A program made the position numbers and the translations under genes. From Mycolicibacterium iranicum (GTDB lineage Bacteria; Actinomycetota; Actinomycetes; Mycobacteriales; Mycobacteriaceae), in assembly GCF_002101705.1 (NCBI RefSeq), contig NZ_LQPC01000047.1:372001-436000 (forward strand): a stretch of 64,000 bases of DNA, in the 5' to 3' direction. Shown in pieces: positions 43,565 through 51,989 of this stretch. Numbering within the stretch: position 1 is the first letter of the stretch; each line of letters starts with the position of its first letter. Below the pieces are notes generated by a model. The model did no database searches. It was not told the origin of the DNA and was given only the letters and a program-made list of their open reading frames with translations.

Positions 43565-44604
43565 TCCCGTGGGTGACGGCGATCGTCATCGCCCTCGTGG
43601 TGGCCGCCCTGCTCCTGATTCTCGCCTGGGCCTACCAGACCGCCAACCGCCTGGACCGGCTACACGTCCGATACGACCTGTCGTGGCAGGCCCTCGACGG
43701 GGCCCTGGCGCGGCGGGCCGTCGTCGCACGAGCGGTGGCAGTCGAGGCATACGGCGGGGGACCGGAGGGCAAGCGACTCGCTGCGTTGGCTGATGCCGCC
43801 GAGCGGGCCCCCCGCCAGTCGCGCGAGGCGGCGGAGAACGAACTTTCGGCCGCGCTCGCCCGTGTCAACCCGTCGTCGCTCGCAGTCGCGCTCGTCGCGG
43901 AACTCGCCGACGCCGAAGCGCGGGTGCTGCTGGCGCGCCGCTTCCACAACGACGCCGTCCGTGACACTCTCGCGCTACGGGAGCGCCCGCTGGTGCGCTT
44001 CCTGCGCCTCGGCGGAACTGCGGCACTGCCAAGCTATTTCGAGATCGCCGAAGGGGGAGAGGAGTCGGCGCGCGAGCCCGCACCCACGCGCAGACGCATC
44101 TCGGCGCGAATCGTGTTGCTCGACGAGGACGGCGCGGTCCTGCTGCTGTGCGGATCGGATCCGGCCGGTGCCGGCGGCGAGGCGCCCCCGCCCCGGTGGT
44201 GGTTCACGATCGGCGGCGCAGCCCAGGTCGGCGAATCGCTGTCCCAGGCCGCCGCACGAGAACTCCAGGAGGAGACCGGCCTCGTCGTCGCACCCGAGGC
44301 GATGGTGGGGCCGGTGTGGCGCCGCGACGCGATCATCGACTTCAACGGCGCGGTGATCCGCAGCGAGGAGATGTACTTCGTGCACCGCACCCGGCGGTTC
44401 GAACCCTCCGAAGCGGGTAGGTCCGGCCTGGAGCGCACCTACATTCACGACCACAGGTGGTGCGATGCGACAATGATCGAAAAGCTGGTCGCGGGCGGTG
44501 AGACCGTGTACCCGCTGCAGTTGGGCGAGCTTCTCGACGAGGCGAATGCGCTGGCCGACGCGCCGGGTGCGCTGCAGGCGGGGTCGCTGCAATCCATCCG
44601 GTGA
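43561..44604 (+). CDS. membrane-anchored Nudix hydrolase (Rv2609c-like)
   Basis: 347 residues from the GTG at 43561. One N-terminal membrane helix (VTAIVIALVVAALLLILAW), a helical linker rich in Ala/Arg, then a Nudix domain from about 180 whose box reads GGAAQVGESLSQAAARELQE followed by ETGLV, fitting G-x5-E-x7-REUxEExGU. Expected to hydrolyse a nucleoside-diphosphate-linked compound; conserved next to pimA but substrate unknown. Confidence 0.9.
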   Translation: MIPWVTAIVIALVVAALLLILAWAYQTANRLDRLHVRYDLSWQALDGALARRAVVARAVAVEAYGGGPEGKRLAALADAAERAPRQSREAAENELSAALARVNPSSLAVALVAELADAEARVLLARRFHNDAVRDTLALRERPLVRFLRLGGTAALPSYFEIAEGGEESAREPAPTRRRISARIVLLDEDGAVLLLCGSDPAGAGGEAPPPRWWFTIGGAAQVGESLSQAAARELQEETGLVVAPEAMVGPVWRRDAIIDFNGAVIRSEEMYFVHRTRRFEPSEAGRSGLERTYIHDHRWCDATMIEKLVAGGETVYPLQLGELLDEANALADAPGALQAGSLQSIR

Positions 44605-44669
44605 TCTGCGGATCGAATCGATTTGCGGCCGCCTTTAGACTGATTCAGTAGCGATTTAAGGAGTAAGCA

Positions 44670-45575
44670 GTGGAATCCGAAACGCCCGGGGCTCCTGCTC
44701 GCGGTACCGCACGGGTGAAGCGCGGCATGGCCGAGATGCTCAAGGGCGGCGTCATCATGGACGTCGTCACCCCCGAACAGGCACGTATCGCAGAAGGCGC
44801 CGGCGCCGTCGCGGTGATGGCGCTCGAGCGGGTGCCCGCCGACATCCGCGCCCAGGGCGGCGTCTCACGGATGAGCGACCCCGACATGATCGAGGGCATC
44901 ATCGACGCCGTCACCATCCCGGTGATGGCCAAGGCCCGGATCGGCCACTTCGTGGAGGCGCAGATTCTGCAGAGCCTCGGGGTCGACTACGTCGACGAGT
45001 CCGAAGTGCTGACACCCGCCGACTACGCCAACCACATCGACAAGTGGAAGTTCACCGTGCCGTTCGTGTGCGGGGCGACCAATCTCGGCGAGGCGCTGCG
45101 GCGCATCACCGAGGGTGCGGCGATGATCCGCTCCAAGGGTGAGGCCGGCACCGGTGACGTCTCCAACGCCACCACCCACATGCGCAAGATCGGTGGCGAG
45201 ATCCGTCGGTTGACGTCGCTGTCGGAGGACGAATTGTACGTAGCGGCCAAGGAATTGCAGGCTCCCTACGATCTCGTCGTCGAGGTGGCGCGGGCCGGGA
45301 AACTGCCCGTCACCCTGTTCACCGCCGGCGGCATCGCCACCCCGGCCGACGCGGCGATGATGATGCAGCTCGGTGCCGAAGGGGTGTTCGTCGGCTCAGG
45401 CATCTTCAAGTCCGGAAACCCGGCCGAACGGGCCGCGGCGATCGTCAAGGCGACCACCTTCTACGACGATCCCGACGTGCTGGCCAAGGTGTCGCGCGGA
45501 CTCGGGGAAGCGATGGTCGGCATCAACGTCGATGACATCCCGGTCCCGCATCGCCTCGCAGAACGCGGCTGGTAA
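44670..45575 (+). CDS. pdxS: pyridoxal 5'-phosphate synthase subunit PdxS
   Basis: 301 residues, GTG start with AAGGAG upstream. (beta/alpha)8 PLP synthase: GGVIMDVVTPEQARIAEGAG, VMALERVPADIRAQGGVSRM, PVMAKARIGHFVEAQ (Schiff-base Lys) and the second lysine in NHIDKWKF/IRSKGEAGTG. Combines ribose 5-phosphate, glyceraldehyde 3-phosphate and ammonia from PdxT. A TAGACT -10-like hexamer lies at 44637. Confidence 0.96.
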   Translation: MESETPGAPARGTARVKRGMAEMLKGGVIMDVVTPEQARIAEGAGAVAVMALERVPADIRAQGGVSRMSDPDMIEGIIDAVTIPVMAKARIGHFVEAQILQSLGVDYVDESEVLTPADYANHIDKWKFTVPFVCGATNLGEALRRITEGAAMIRSKGEAGTGDVSNATTHMRKIGGEIRRLTSLSEDELYVAAKELQAPYDLVVEVARAGKLPVTLFTAGGIATPADAAMMMQLGAEGVFVGSGIFKSGNPAERAAAIVKATTFYDDPDVLAKVSRGLGEAMVGINVDDIPVPHRLAERGW

Positions 45576-45618
45576 GCCTTGACGCTGTGATGAGCCGCTT
45601 GCGCGAAGAACCGAAGTA

Positions 45619-46467
45619 ATGGCGATTGAAGAGATCCTCGACCTGGAACAGCTCGAGGTCAACATCTATCGCGGTGGTGTGTTCAGCCCTGAATCAGGCT
45701 TCCTGCAGCGCACGTTCGGCGGTCATGTCGCCGGCCAGTCCCTGGTGTCCGCGGTGCGCACCGTCGATCCCAAGTTCCAGGTGCATTCGCTGCACGGGTA
45801 CTTTCTGAGGCCCGGGGATGCGCGCGCACCGTCGGTGTATCTGGTCGAGCGGCTGCGCGACGGCGGTTCCTTCGTCACGCGGCGCGTCAACGCGATCCAG
45901 CACGGCGAGACGATCTTCTCGATGTCGGCGTCCTTTCAGACCGACCAGAGCGGCATCGAGCACCAGGACACGATGCCGGTGGTGGCGCCGCCCGACGGCA
46001 TCCCCGATTTCAAGTCCGCGAGCAAGGTCTTCGACGACGCCAGCTTCCGGCAGTTCGACGAGTGGGATGTTCGCATCGTGCCCCGTGATCTGTTGAACAA
46101 GTTGCCGGGCAAGGCTTCTCAGCAGCAGGTCTGGTTCCGGCACCGCGACCCGCTGCCCGACGACCCGGTGCTGCACATCTGCGCGCTCGCCTACATGAGC
46201 GATCTGACGCTGCTCGGTTCGGCGCAGGTCAACTACCCGGAGGAGCGCAAGCACCTGCAGGTGGCCTCGCTCGACCATGCGATGTGGTTCATGCGTCCAT
46301 TCCGCGCCGACGAATGGCAGCTTTACGACCAGTCCTCGCCGTCGGCCTGCGGAGGTCGCTCGCTGACGCAGGGCAAGATCTTCAACCGTTACGGCGAGAT
46401 GGTCGCGGCGGTCATGCAGGAAGGGCTGACCCGCTATGCGCGCGAGTTCACGCCGCAACGCGGGTGA
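45619..46467 (+). CDS. tesB: acyl-CoA thioesterase II
   Basis: 282 residues, double-hotdog TesB. FGGHVAGQSLVSAVRTVDP, LHGYFLRPGDARAPSVYLVE, and a C-terminal hotdog with LASLDHAMWFMRPFRADEWQ where the catalytic Asp of TesB proteins lies. Hydrolyses medium/long acyl-CoA in the cytoplasm. Sits between pdxS and pdxT as in M. tuberculosis (Rv2605c), and its stop overlaps the pdxT start. Confidence 0.92.
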   Translation: MAIEEILDLEQLEVNIYRGGVFSPESGFLQRTFGGHVAGQSLVSAVRTVDPKFQVHSLHGYFLRPGDARAPSVYLVERLRDGGSFVTRRVNAIQHGETIFSMSASFQTDQSGIEHQDTMPVVAPPDGIPDFKSASKVFDDASFRQFDEWDVRIVPRDLLNKLPGKASQQQVWFRHRDPLPDDPVLHICALAYMSDLTLLGSAQVNYPEERKHLQVASLDHAMWFMRPFRADEWQLYDQSSPSACGGRSLTQGKIFNRYGEMVAAVMQEGLTRYAREFTPQRG

Positions 46468-47051
46468 GCGCGCCGACTGTCGGGGTTCTCGCACTGCAGG
46501 GCGACACCCGTGAGCACCTTGCGGCGCTGCGCGAAGCGGGCGCCGAAGCCGTCACCGTCCGCCGCCTCGTTGAGCTGGAGCGTGTCGACGCGCTGGTGAT
46601 TCCGGGCGGCGAATCCACGACGATGAGCCACCTGTTGCGCGAACTCGACCTGCTGGAGCCGTTGCGGGCGAGGCTCGCCGATGGCATGCCGGCCTACGGA
46701 TCGTGCGCCGGAATGATTCTGCTGGCCAGCGAGATTGCCGACGCCGGGGTGCCGGGTCGAGAAGCGCTTCCACTCGGTGGCATCGATATGACGGTGCGCC
46801 GCAATGCTTTCGGTCGTCAGGTCGATTCTTTCGAAGATGACATCGACTTCAACGGGCTCGACGGCTCCATCCATGCGGTGTTCATCCGCGCGCCGTGGGT
46901 CGAGCGGGTCGGTGCCGACGTCGAGGTGCTGGCGCGCGCGGCCGGACATCCCGTCGCGGTGCGGCAGGGCCGGATGCTGGCGACGGCCTTCCATCCCGAG
47001 GTGACGGGCGACCGGCGCGTGCACCGCCTGTTCGTGGAGTCGCTCCGCTAG
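46464..47051 (+). CDS. pdxT: PLP synthase glutaminase subunit PdxT
   Basis: 195 residues from the GTG at 46464 (GTGA overlap with tesB). Class I glutamine amidotransferase: GVLALQGDTREHL, PGGESTTMSHLL oxyanion region, nucleophile Cys81 in YGSCAGMI, and the His-Glu pair in TAFHPEVTGD. Delivers ammonia to PdxS. Confidence 0.95.
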   Translation: MSAPTVGVLALQGDTREHLAALREAGAEAVTVRRLVELERVDALVIPGGESTTMSHLLRELDLLEPLRARLADGMPAYGSCAGMILLASEIADAGVPGREALPLGGIDMTVRRNAFGRQVDSFEDDIDFNGLDGSIHAVFIRAPWVERVGADVEVLARAAGHPVAVRQGRMLATAFHPEVTGDRRVHRLFVESLR

Positions 47052-47065
47052 CGATCTCGGCGTGC

Positions 47066-48277
47066 TCAGCGCAGGGGGAGGCCCGTGATCGCGCGGGCCA
47101 TCACCAGGCGCTGAATCTCGCTCGTGCCCTCGAAGATGGTGAAGATCTTGGCGTCGCGGTGCATCCGCTCGACGGGGTATTCGCGCGTGTAGCCATTGCC
47201 GCCGAGGATCTGGATGGCCTCGTCGGTGACGTAGACGGCCGTCTCGCTGGCGACCAGCTTGGCCATCGAACCCTCCGCCGACTCGAACGCCTTGCCGTTG
47301 CGGGCCATCCAGCCGGCCCGGTAGACGAGCAGACGCGCAGCGTCGATGCGTGCCTTCATGTCGGCCAATTTGAATGCGACCGCCTGGAATTCGCCGATCT
47401 TGCGGCCGAACTGCTCGCGCTCGGTGGCGTAGTCGCGGGCGTACTCGTAGGCCGCGCGCGCCACGCCGACGGCCATCGCGCCGACGGTCGGTCGGGTCCG
47501 CTCGAACGTCGCCATCGCGGCTTGGCCCGCGGCCTTTTTACCTTCGCGGACCTTGGCGATCCTCGCGTCGAACTTCTCCTTGCCTCCGACGATCAGCCGG
47601 CCGGGAATGCGGACCTCGTCGAGCACGACTTCGGCGGTGTGCGAGGCGCGGATGCCGTGCTTGAGGAACTTCTGGCCCTGGCTGAGACCCTCCGTTCCGG
47701 GCGGGATGATGAAGGACGCCTGCCCGCGGGTGCCGAGCTCGGGGTGCACCGAGGCGACGACGATGTGGACGTTGGCGATGCCGCCGTTGGTCGCCCACGT
47801 CTTGGTCCCATTGAGCACCCATTCGTCGGTGGCCTCGTCGTAGCGGGCCCTCGTCAGGATCGCGCCGACGTCGGAGCCCGCGTTCGGCTCTGAGGAGCAG
47901 AACGCGGCGACCTTGGGGTCGTCGACGGTGCCGAACATCTGGGGCAACCATTCGCCGACCTGCTCGGGAGTTCCGTTCGCGGCGACCGAGGCGGCCGCCA
48001 GGCCGGTGCCGAGGATGGCGAGCGCGATGCCCGCGTCCCCCCAGAACATCTCCTCGAACGCAACGATCATGCCGAGACCGCTCGGCTCCGCGGCCTGCTC
48101 GGCGAAGAACTCCATCGAGTAGAGACCGACCTTGGCGGCCTCCTGAATGATCGGCCACGGGGTGGCCTCGCGCTCGTCCCACTCCGCAGCCGCGGGGCGG
48201 ACGACATCGGCAGCAAATTCGTGGACCCACTTCTGCACGTCCAGCAGGTCTGAGGACAACTCCAGCGAGAATGTCAT
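47066..48277 (-). CDS. acyl-CoA dehydrogenase
   Basis: 403 residues. FAD-binding CSSEPNAGSDVGAI, WVLNGTKTWATNGGIANVHI, and the C-terminal ILGGNGYTREYPVERMHRDAK followed by IFEGTSEIQRLV with the catalytic Glu and FAD contacts. Oxidises an acyl-CoA at C2-C3; chain length not predictable. Monocistronic, convergent with pdxT. A 16-bp palindrome overlaps a TAAGGT -10 hexamer 8 nt before the ATG, implying a leaderless, repressor-controlled transcript. Confidence 0.92.
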   Translation of the reverse strand: MTFSLELSSDLLDVQKWVHEFAADVVRPAAAEWDEREATPWPIIQEAAKVGLYSMEFFAEQAAEPSGLGMIVAFEEMFWGDAGIALAILGTGLAAASVAANGTPEQVGEWLPQMFGTVDDPKVAAFCSSEPNAGSDVGAILTRARYDEATDEWVLNGTKTWATNGGIANVHIVVASVHPELGTRGQASFIIPPGTEGLSQGQKFLKHGIRASHTAEVVLDEVRIPGRLIVGGKEKFDARIAKVREGKKAAGQAAMATFERTRPTVGAMAVGVARAAYEYARDYATEREQFGRKIGEFQAVAFKLADMKARIDAARLLVYRAGWMARNGKAFESAEGSMAKLVASETAVYVTDEAIQILGGNGYTREYPVERMHRDAKIFTIFEGTSEIQRLVMARAITGLPLR

Positions 48278-48287
48278 GGTTCAGTAC

Positions 48288-48303
48288 CTTACTCCCGAGT
48301 AAG
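48288..48303. promoter_or_regulatory. TetR-type operator of the acyl-CoA dehydrogenase gene
   Basis: CTTACTC-CC-GAGTAAG, perfect 7-bp arms, overlapping the putative -10. The ACTTACT..AGTAAGT style is common for TetR/FadR-like regulators of fatty-acid genes. The cognate regulator is not evident; neither TetR gene here has this half-site in its own operator. Confidence 0.6.
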
Positions 48304-48346
48304 TTACGTGGCCAGACTGTGTGGCTCAGCTAACAGTGCCGAGCGG

Positions 48347-50071
48347 CTACGGGTTCAGCGCCGGAAGCAGCAGGCGTGACCCCGAGAACACCGTGTTGAC
48401 GGTGCTGGTTCCCACGCTGGCGTGACGAAAGTTCATCATCGCCGGTGTGCTCGGATCCTGATCGTCGCTGCAGAGCACCAGCCGCACACGATGGCCCGCG
48501 TGGAAGCGACGAGCGTTCGGCACCAAGGGAATTCGATACGTCAGCTTCTCACCGACGGCCACGGCCACCGCTTCGTCGCACGGTAGGACGGGGGTGCCGT
48601 CATGGCTCCCGGCGTCATCGACCGTGCGCAGGCTGGCCCGCACCCACCCCGCTGTCACGTCGGTCACCTCATTGTCCGGGGCGAGGTCCTGAAGCGTGGC
48701 GATCCAAGCGGTGTCGGCGGCGGTGGCCGAGGCCTCCAGGCGCAACTCGATGGCGCCGACGACGTCGAGGTCGGCTGGCAGCGGAGCCGATGTCCACATC
48801 AGCGACGACGGAGGGTCGGTCGGGCTGGCCTTGGCGCGGTTGAGTCCGGTGCCGAGTGACAGGTACTCGCGGTGGCCGGGTTCTCCCTCGTCCTCGTTCA
48901 AGCTGCCGTCGCCGCGCAACGCAAAAAGTCGATTCGTGGCGGCGGGTGGCCAGGTCGGGCTCGTGCGCCAACCCTCGGTTCCCGGAAGGACGTAGCGGAC
49001 GGCCGGGCCGTCCATGATGCCGGTGTCGGCACCTCTGAGCCAGTGGTCGTACCACGCCAGAGCCTCGGTGTGCAGACTCTCCCAGGGCCAGGTCAGGCCG
49101 AACCTGCCCAGCATCGCCATTCGTACATTCGGGTTGTGCTGCAACGCATTCCACGCCGTGAAGGTCGAGGGCAGGTGTAAGGGCACATTCTCCCAGTCGC
49201 ACCCGAGGTAGACGGGGATGTCGACGTTCTTGAGCAGCGGCAGCACATTGCGCTCTTCCCACCACTCATCGCGCAGCGGATGCCTGACCATCGTCTCGAG
49301 CCAGAGGTCATCCCAGGGGTGTGGGTCGTGGGGCAGTCTGAGAAGGCCGCGCATCATCGTGACCGCCGCCTCACCGTTCATCGTCGCGAATCTCTCGTGC
49401 AGTTTCGGCGTGTTCAGCACCCTGCGTGCCAGTGCGATCACCGGGTTGCGTCGCCAGAACGCGTCGCTGCGATCGGACGTCAAGCCCATCATCGACAGGA
49501 ACGGTGTGATGAACGACGAGCTCGCCAGCCCGTGGTGGGAGGCTGCGTCGAAGAGGTCGGCGGTCACCGCGACGGGAAAAATCGCCTTGAGGTGGGGAGG
49601 CTTCTCGACGGCGGCCTCCAGTTGAGTCATCGCGAAATAGCTGATGCCGATCATGCCGACGTTGCCGTCGCACCACGGCTGCGCCGCGACCCATTCCACG
49701 AGGTCGTACATGTCGCGCCGCTCCTGAGCGTTGAAGAACCCGAACGTGCCGCCAGATCCGCCTGTGCCCCGAATGTTGGCGATGACGTGCACATAGCCGC
49801 GCGATACCCAGAAGTCGGTGGCGCCCGCTTCGATGAATCCGGCAGGAGCGCCGAGGTCCTGCATCTGGCGCGGGTACGGCGAGGCGGCGATCAGTGCCGG
49901 ATACCTCCCCGTCGACGTCGGGTGATGGATGTCGGCGAGGAGGTCGACACCGTCGCGCATCGGGACGCGCTGATTGGTCAGGTGCGCGATGCCGTACTGC
50001 GGCTGGCTGAGGTTGCGGTATTCGCGGCCGGTGTCCTGAGGACCGTTGAGCCGGCGTTCGCGGATGGGCAT
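48347..50071 (-). CDS. CocE/NonD-family hydrolase (S15-type)
   Basis: 574 residues. Alpha/beta-hydrolase domain with PMRDGVDLLADIHHP, YVHVIANIRGTGGSGG and the nucleophile elbow MIGISYFAMTQL (Ser in G-x-S-Y). The C-terminal jelly-roll (XPD_C) domain begins near residue 370 (LPPALNP at the end). Members cleave esters or amides such as acylated small molecules. Divergent from a TetR gene across a perfect 20-bp palindrome; TAGCGT 6 nt before the ATG suggests a leaderless mRNA. Confidence 0.88.
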   Translation of the reverse strand: MPIRERRLNGPQDTGREYRNLSQPQYGIAHLTNQRVPMRDGVDLLADIHHPTSTGRYPALIAASPYPRQMQDLGAPAGFIEAGATDFWVSRGYVHVIANIRGTGGSGGTFGFFNAQERRDMYDLVEWVAAQPWCDGNVGMIGISYFAMTQLEAAVEKPPHLKAIFPVAVTADLFDAASHHGLASSSFITPFLSMMGLTSDRSDAFWRRNPVIALARRVLNTPKLHERFATMNGEAAVTMMRGLLRLPHDPHPWDDLWLETMVRHPLRDEWWEERNVLPLLKNVDIPVYLGCDWENVPLHLPSTFTAWNALQHNPNVRMAMLGRFGLTWPWESLHTEALAWYDHWLRGADTGIMDGPAVRYVLPGTEGWRTSPTWPPAATNRLFALRGDGSLNEDEGEPGHREYLSLGTGLNRAKASPTDPPSSLMWTSAPLPADLDVVGAIELRLEASATAADTAWIATLQDLAPDNEVTDVTAGWVRASLRTVDDAGSHDGTPVLPCDEAVAVAVGEKLTYRIPLVPNARRFHAGHRVRLVLCSDDQDPSTPAMMNFRHASVGTSTVNTVFSGSRLLLPALNP

Positions 50072-50083
50072 AGTCTCACGCTA

Positions 50084-50103
50084 CGTTGAAACTAGTTTCA
50101 ACG
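50084..50103. promoter_or_regulatory. perfect 20-bp palindrome between hydrolase and TetR genes
   Basis: CGTTGAAACTAGTTTCAACG is fully self-complementary. It lies 13 bp from the hydrolase start and 31 bp from the TetR start, beside both putative -10 hexamers (TAGCGT, minus; TAGGAT at 50121, plus). Confidence 0.8.
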
Positions 50104-50133
50104 CAATGTGAAACTCGCGCTAGGATCGGATCC

Positions 50134-50727
50134 GTGCCGAAGGCCACCCCCGGTCCGCGCGACGAGCGCGGCGTGCTGTCCGCGCGGATTCTGGTCGCAG
50201 CGCGCAGGGCATTCGCAGATACCGGCTACGCAGGCACGACGATGCGGTCGGTGGCCCGCGCCGCCGACGTCGACCCCGCGCTCGTCTACCACTACTTCGG
50301 GTCCAAGGAAGCCCTTCTGGACGCGGCCACAACGCCGCCCCCGCGGTGGTTGGAGAGCGTCGCTGAGACCTGGACGACGCCGGTCCCGCAGCTGGGTGAG
50401 GCGCTGATCCGGCTGATGCTCAGCGCATGGGCGGATGACGAGATCGGTCCGGTGCTGCGGGCGATCCTGCAGACCGCCGCGCACGAAGCCGCTACGCGCG
50501 AGAAGCTGCGCCTCATCGTCGAGCGAAGCCTCATAGGCGTCTCGCAGCTCGGGTCGAGCGAGCGAGAGCGCTTGGTGCGCAGTGGGCTGATCTCGTCGCA
50601 GATCATGGGATTGGCGATGATGCGCTACGTCTGGGGCATTGAGCCCGTCGCGACCATGAGCGAGGAGGCGCTCATCGCGGCCGTAGCCCCGAATCTGCAG
50701 CGCTACATCGACGAGGACCTGGGGTGA
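50134..50727 (+). CDS. TetR-family repressor
   Basis: 197 residues from the GTG at 50134, 7 nt after TAGGAT, so probably leaderless; a TTG further upstream would lie inside the operator and is rejected. HTH: ILVAARRAFADTGYAGTTMR, VARAADVDPALVYHYFGSKE. C-terminal region resembles TetR_C_17-like ligand domains (GLISSQIMGLAMMRYVWGIEP). Likely represses itself and the divergent CocE-type hydrolase. Effector unknown, perhaps the hydrolase substrate. Confidence 0.9.
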   Translation: MPKATPGPRDERGVLSARILVAARRAFADTGYAGTTMRSVARAADVDPALVYHYFGSKEALLDAATTPPPRWLESVAETWTTPVPQLGEALIRLMLSAWADDEIGPVLRAILQTAAHEAATREKLRLIVERSLIGVSQLGSSERERLVRSGLISSQIMGLAMMRYVWGIEPVATMSEEALIAAVAPNLQRYIDEDLG

Positions 50728-50780
50728 CGGCCACGTAGACTGGCCAACTGGACTTTGACTTCGAGCCACACTTATCAGCC

Positions 50781-50822
50781 AGAAGAGCAAGAAGAGCAAG
50801 AAGAGCAAGAAGAGCCAGAAGA
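50781..50822 (+). repeat. 9-bp purine-rich tandem repeats in the yebC leader
   Basis: AGAAGAGCA repeated three times plus AGAAGAGCC and AGAAGAGG, ending 12 bp before the yebC ATG. The last copy may provide the ribosome-binding purines. Confidence 0.85.
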
Positions 50823-50834
50823 GGTAGTACCTGC

Positions 50835-51590
50835 ATGAGCGGCCATTCCAAGTGGGCCACCACAAAACACAAGAAGGCCGTGATCGACGCGCGTCGCGGC
50901 AAGAACTTCGCCAAGCTGATCAAGAACATCGAGGTGGCGGCGCGGACCGGCGGCGGTGACCCGGGCGGTAACCCGACGCTGTACGACGCGATCCAGAAGG
51001 CCAAGAAGAACTCGGTGCCCAACGACAACATCGAGCGCGCGCGGAAGCGCGGCGCGGGCGAGGAAGCCGGCGGCGCCGACTGGCAGACCATCACATACGA
51101 GGGTTACGGGCCCAACGGCGTCGCCATCCTCGTCGAGTGCCTGACCGACAACCGCAACCGCGCCGCGGGCGAGGTGCGCGTTGCGATGACTCGCAACGGC
51201 GGCAGCATGGCCGACCCGGGATCGGTGTCCTATCTGTTCTCCCGCAAGGGTGTGGTGACGCTGGAGAAGAACGGCCTGACCGAGGACGATGTACTGGCCG
51301 CGGTCCTCGACGCCGGCGCCGAGGATGTCAACGATCTCGGCGAGAGCTTCGAAATCATCTCCGAGCCCACCGATCTCGTCGCCGTGCGGACCGCGCTGCA
51401 GGACGCCGGCATCGACTACGAATCAGCGGAAGCCAGCTTCCAGCCGTCGGTGTCGGTCGCCGTCGACCTCGAGGGGGCCCGCAAGGTGCTCAAGCTCGTC
51501 GACGCGCTGGAGGACAGCGACGACGTGCAGGACGTGTACACCAATGTCGACATCCCGGACGACGTCGCCGCGCAGCTCGACGAGGACTGA
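50835..51590 (+). CDS. yebC: YebC/PmpR family protein
   Basis: 251 residues. MSGHSKWATTKHKKAVIDAR and GKNFAKLIKNIEVAAR at the N-terminus, GYGPNGVAILVECLTDNRNR in the middle: full-length TACO1/YebC. Long called a transcriptional regulator; recent work on the family points to relief of ribosome stalling at proline tracts. Conserved upstream of ruvC in mycobacteria. Confidence 0.95.
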   Translation: MSGHSKWATTKHKKAVIDARRGKNFAKLIKNIEVAARTGGGDPGGNPTLYDAIQKAKKNSVPNDNIERARKRGAGEEAGGADWQTITYEGYGPNGVAILVECLTDNRNRAAGEVRVAMTRNGGSMADPGSVSYLFSRKGVVTLEKNGLTEDDVLAAVLDAGAEDVNDLGESFEIISEPTDLVAVRTALQDAGIDYESAEASFQPSVSVAVDLEGARKVLKLVDALEDSDDVQDVYTNVDIPDDVAAQLDED

Positions 51591-51665
51591 TCCGCCGACT
51601 GATCCGTCCTGCAGAGTGCATAATCCTGTTCGTCGTGGATGACGATCAGGGAAGTGGCCGGCCGC

Positions 51666-51989
51666 ATGGAGAAGGTGACTGATCCCGACGGGGTGCAGTG
51701 GCGAGTTCGTCGGTGGTGGTGGAAGACCGTGCCGTGGGAGACCGGCTTTGCCACCCTCGATGCGCTCATCTTCCTGGTCGTGTTGCCGTTCATGGTGATG
51801 TGGCCGTTCTGGCTGGCGTCGAAATGGCTCGGCGCGTCCTGGACCATTCTGGTAGAGCGCGACGGCACCCAGGTCAGTCGTGAGCACGTGCGTGGTTGGG
51901 GCAAGTCGGGTGAGCGCGTGCGTGAGTTGGCGCAGCAGGCGCAGGCAGGCACGCTGGCGCACACCTTGGCCCTCACCGAGCAGCAGTGA
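51666..51989 (+). CDS. small membrane protein (paralog A)
   Basis: 107 residues from the ATG at 51666, matching the length of its paralog at 53568. TDPDGVQWRVRRWWW, one or two hydrophobic helices (ALIFLVVLPFMVMWPFWLAS), then WTILVERDGTQVSREHVRGW and a helical tail. Mycobacterial membrane family of unknown function. Its 3' end overlaps the convergent hydrolase gene by 17 bp. Confidence 0.7.
   Translation: MEKVTDPDGVQWRVRRWWWKTVPWETGFATLDALIFLVVLPFMVMWPFWLASKWLGASWTILVERDGTQVSREHVRGWGKSGERVRELAQQAQAGTLAHTLALTEQQ

Noticed and set aside
50086..50133. Upstream TTG start for the first TetR gene
   Set aside because: It would lie within the 20-bp operator, and the GTG at 50134 fits the leaderless promoter and family length.
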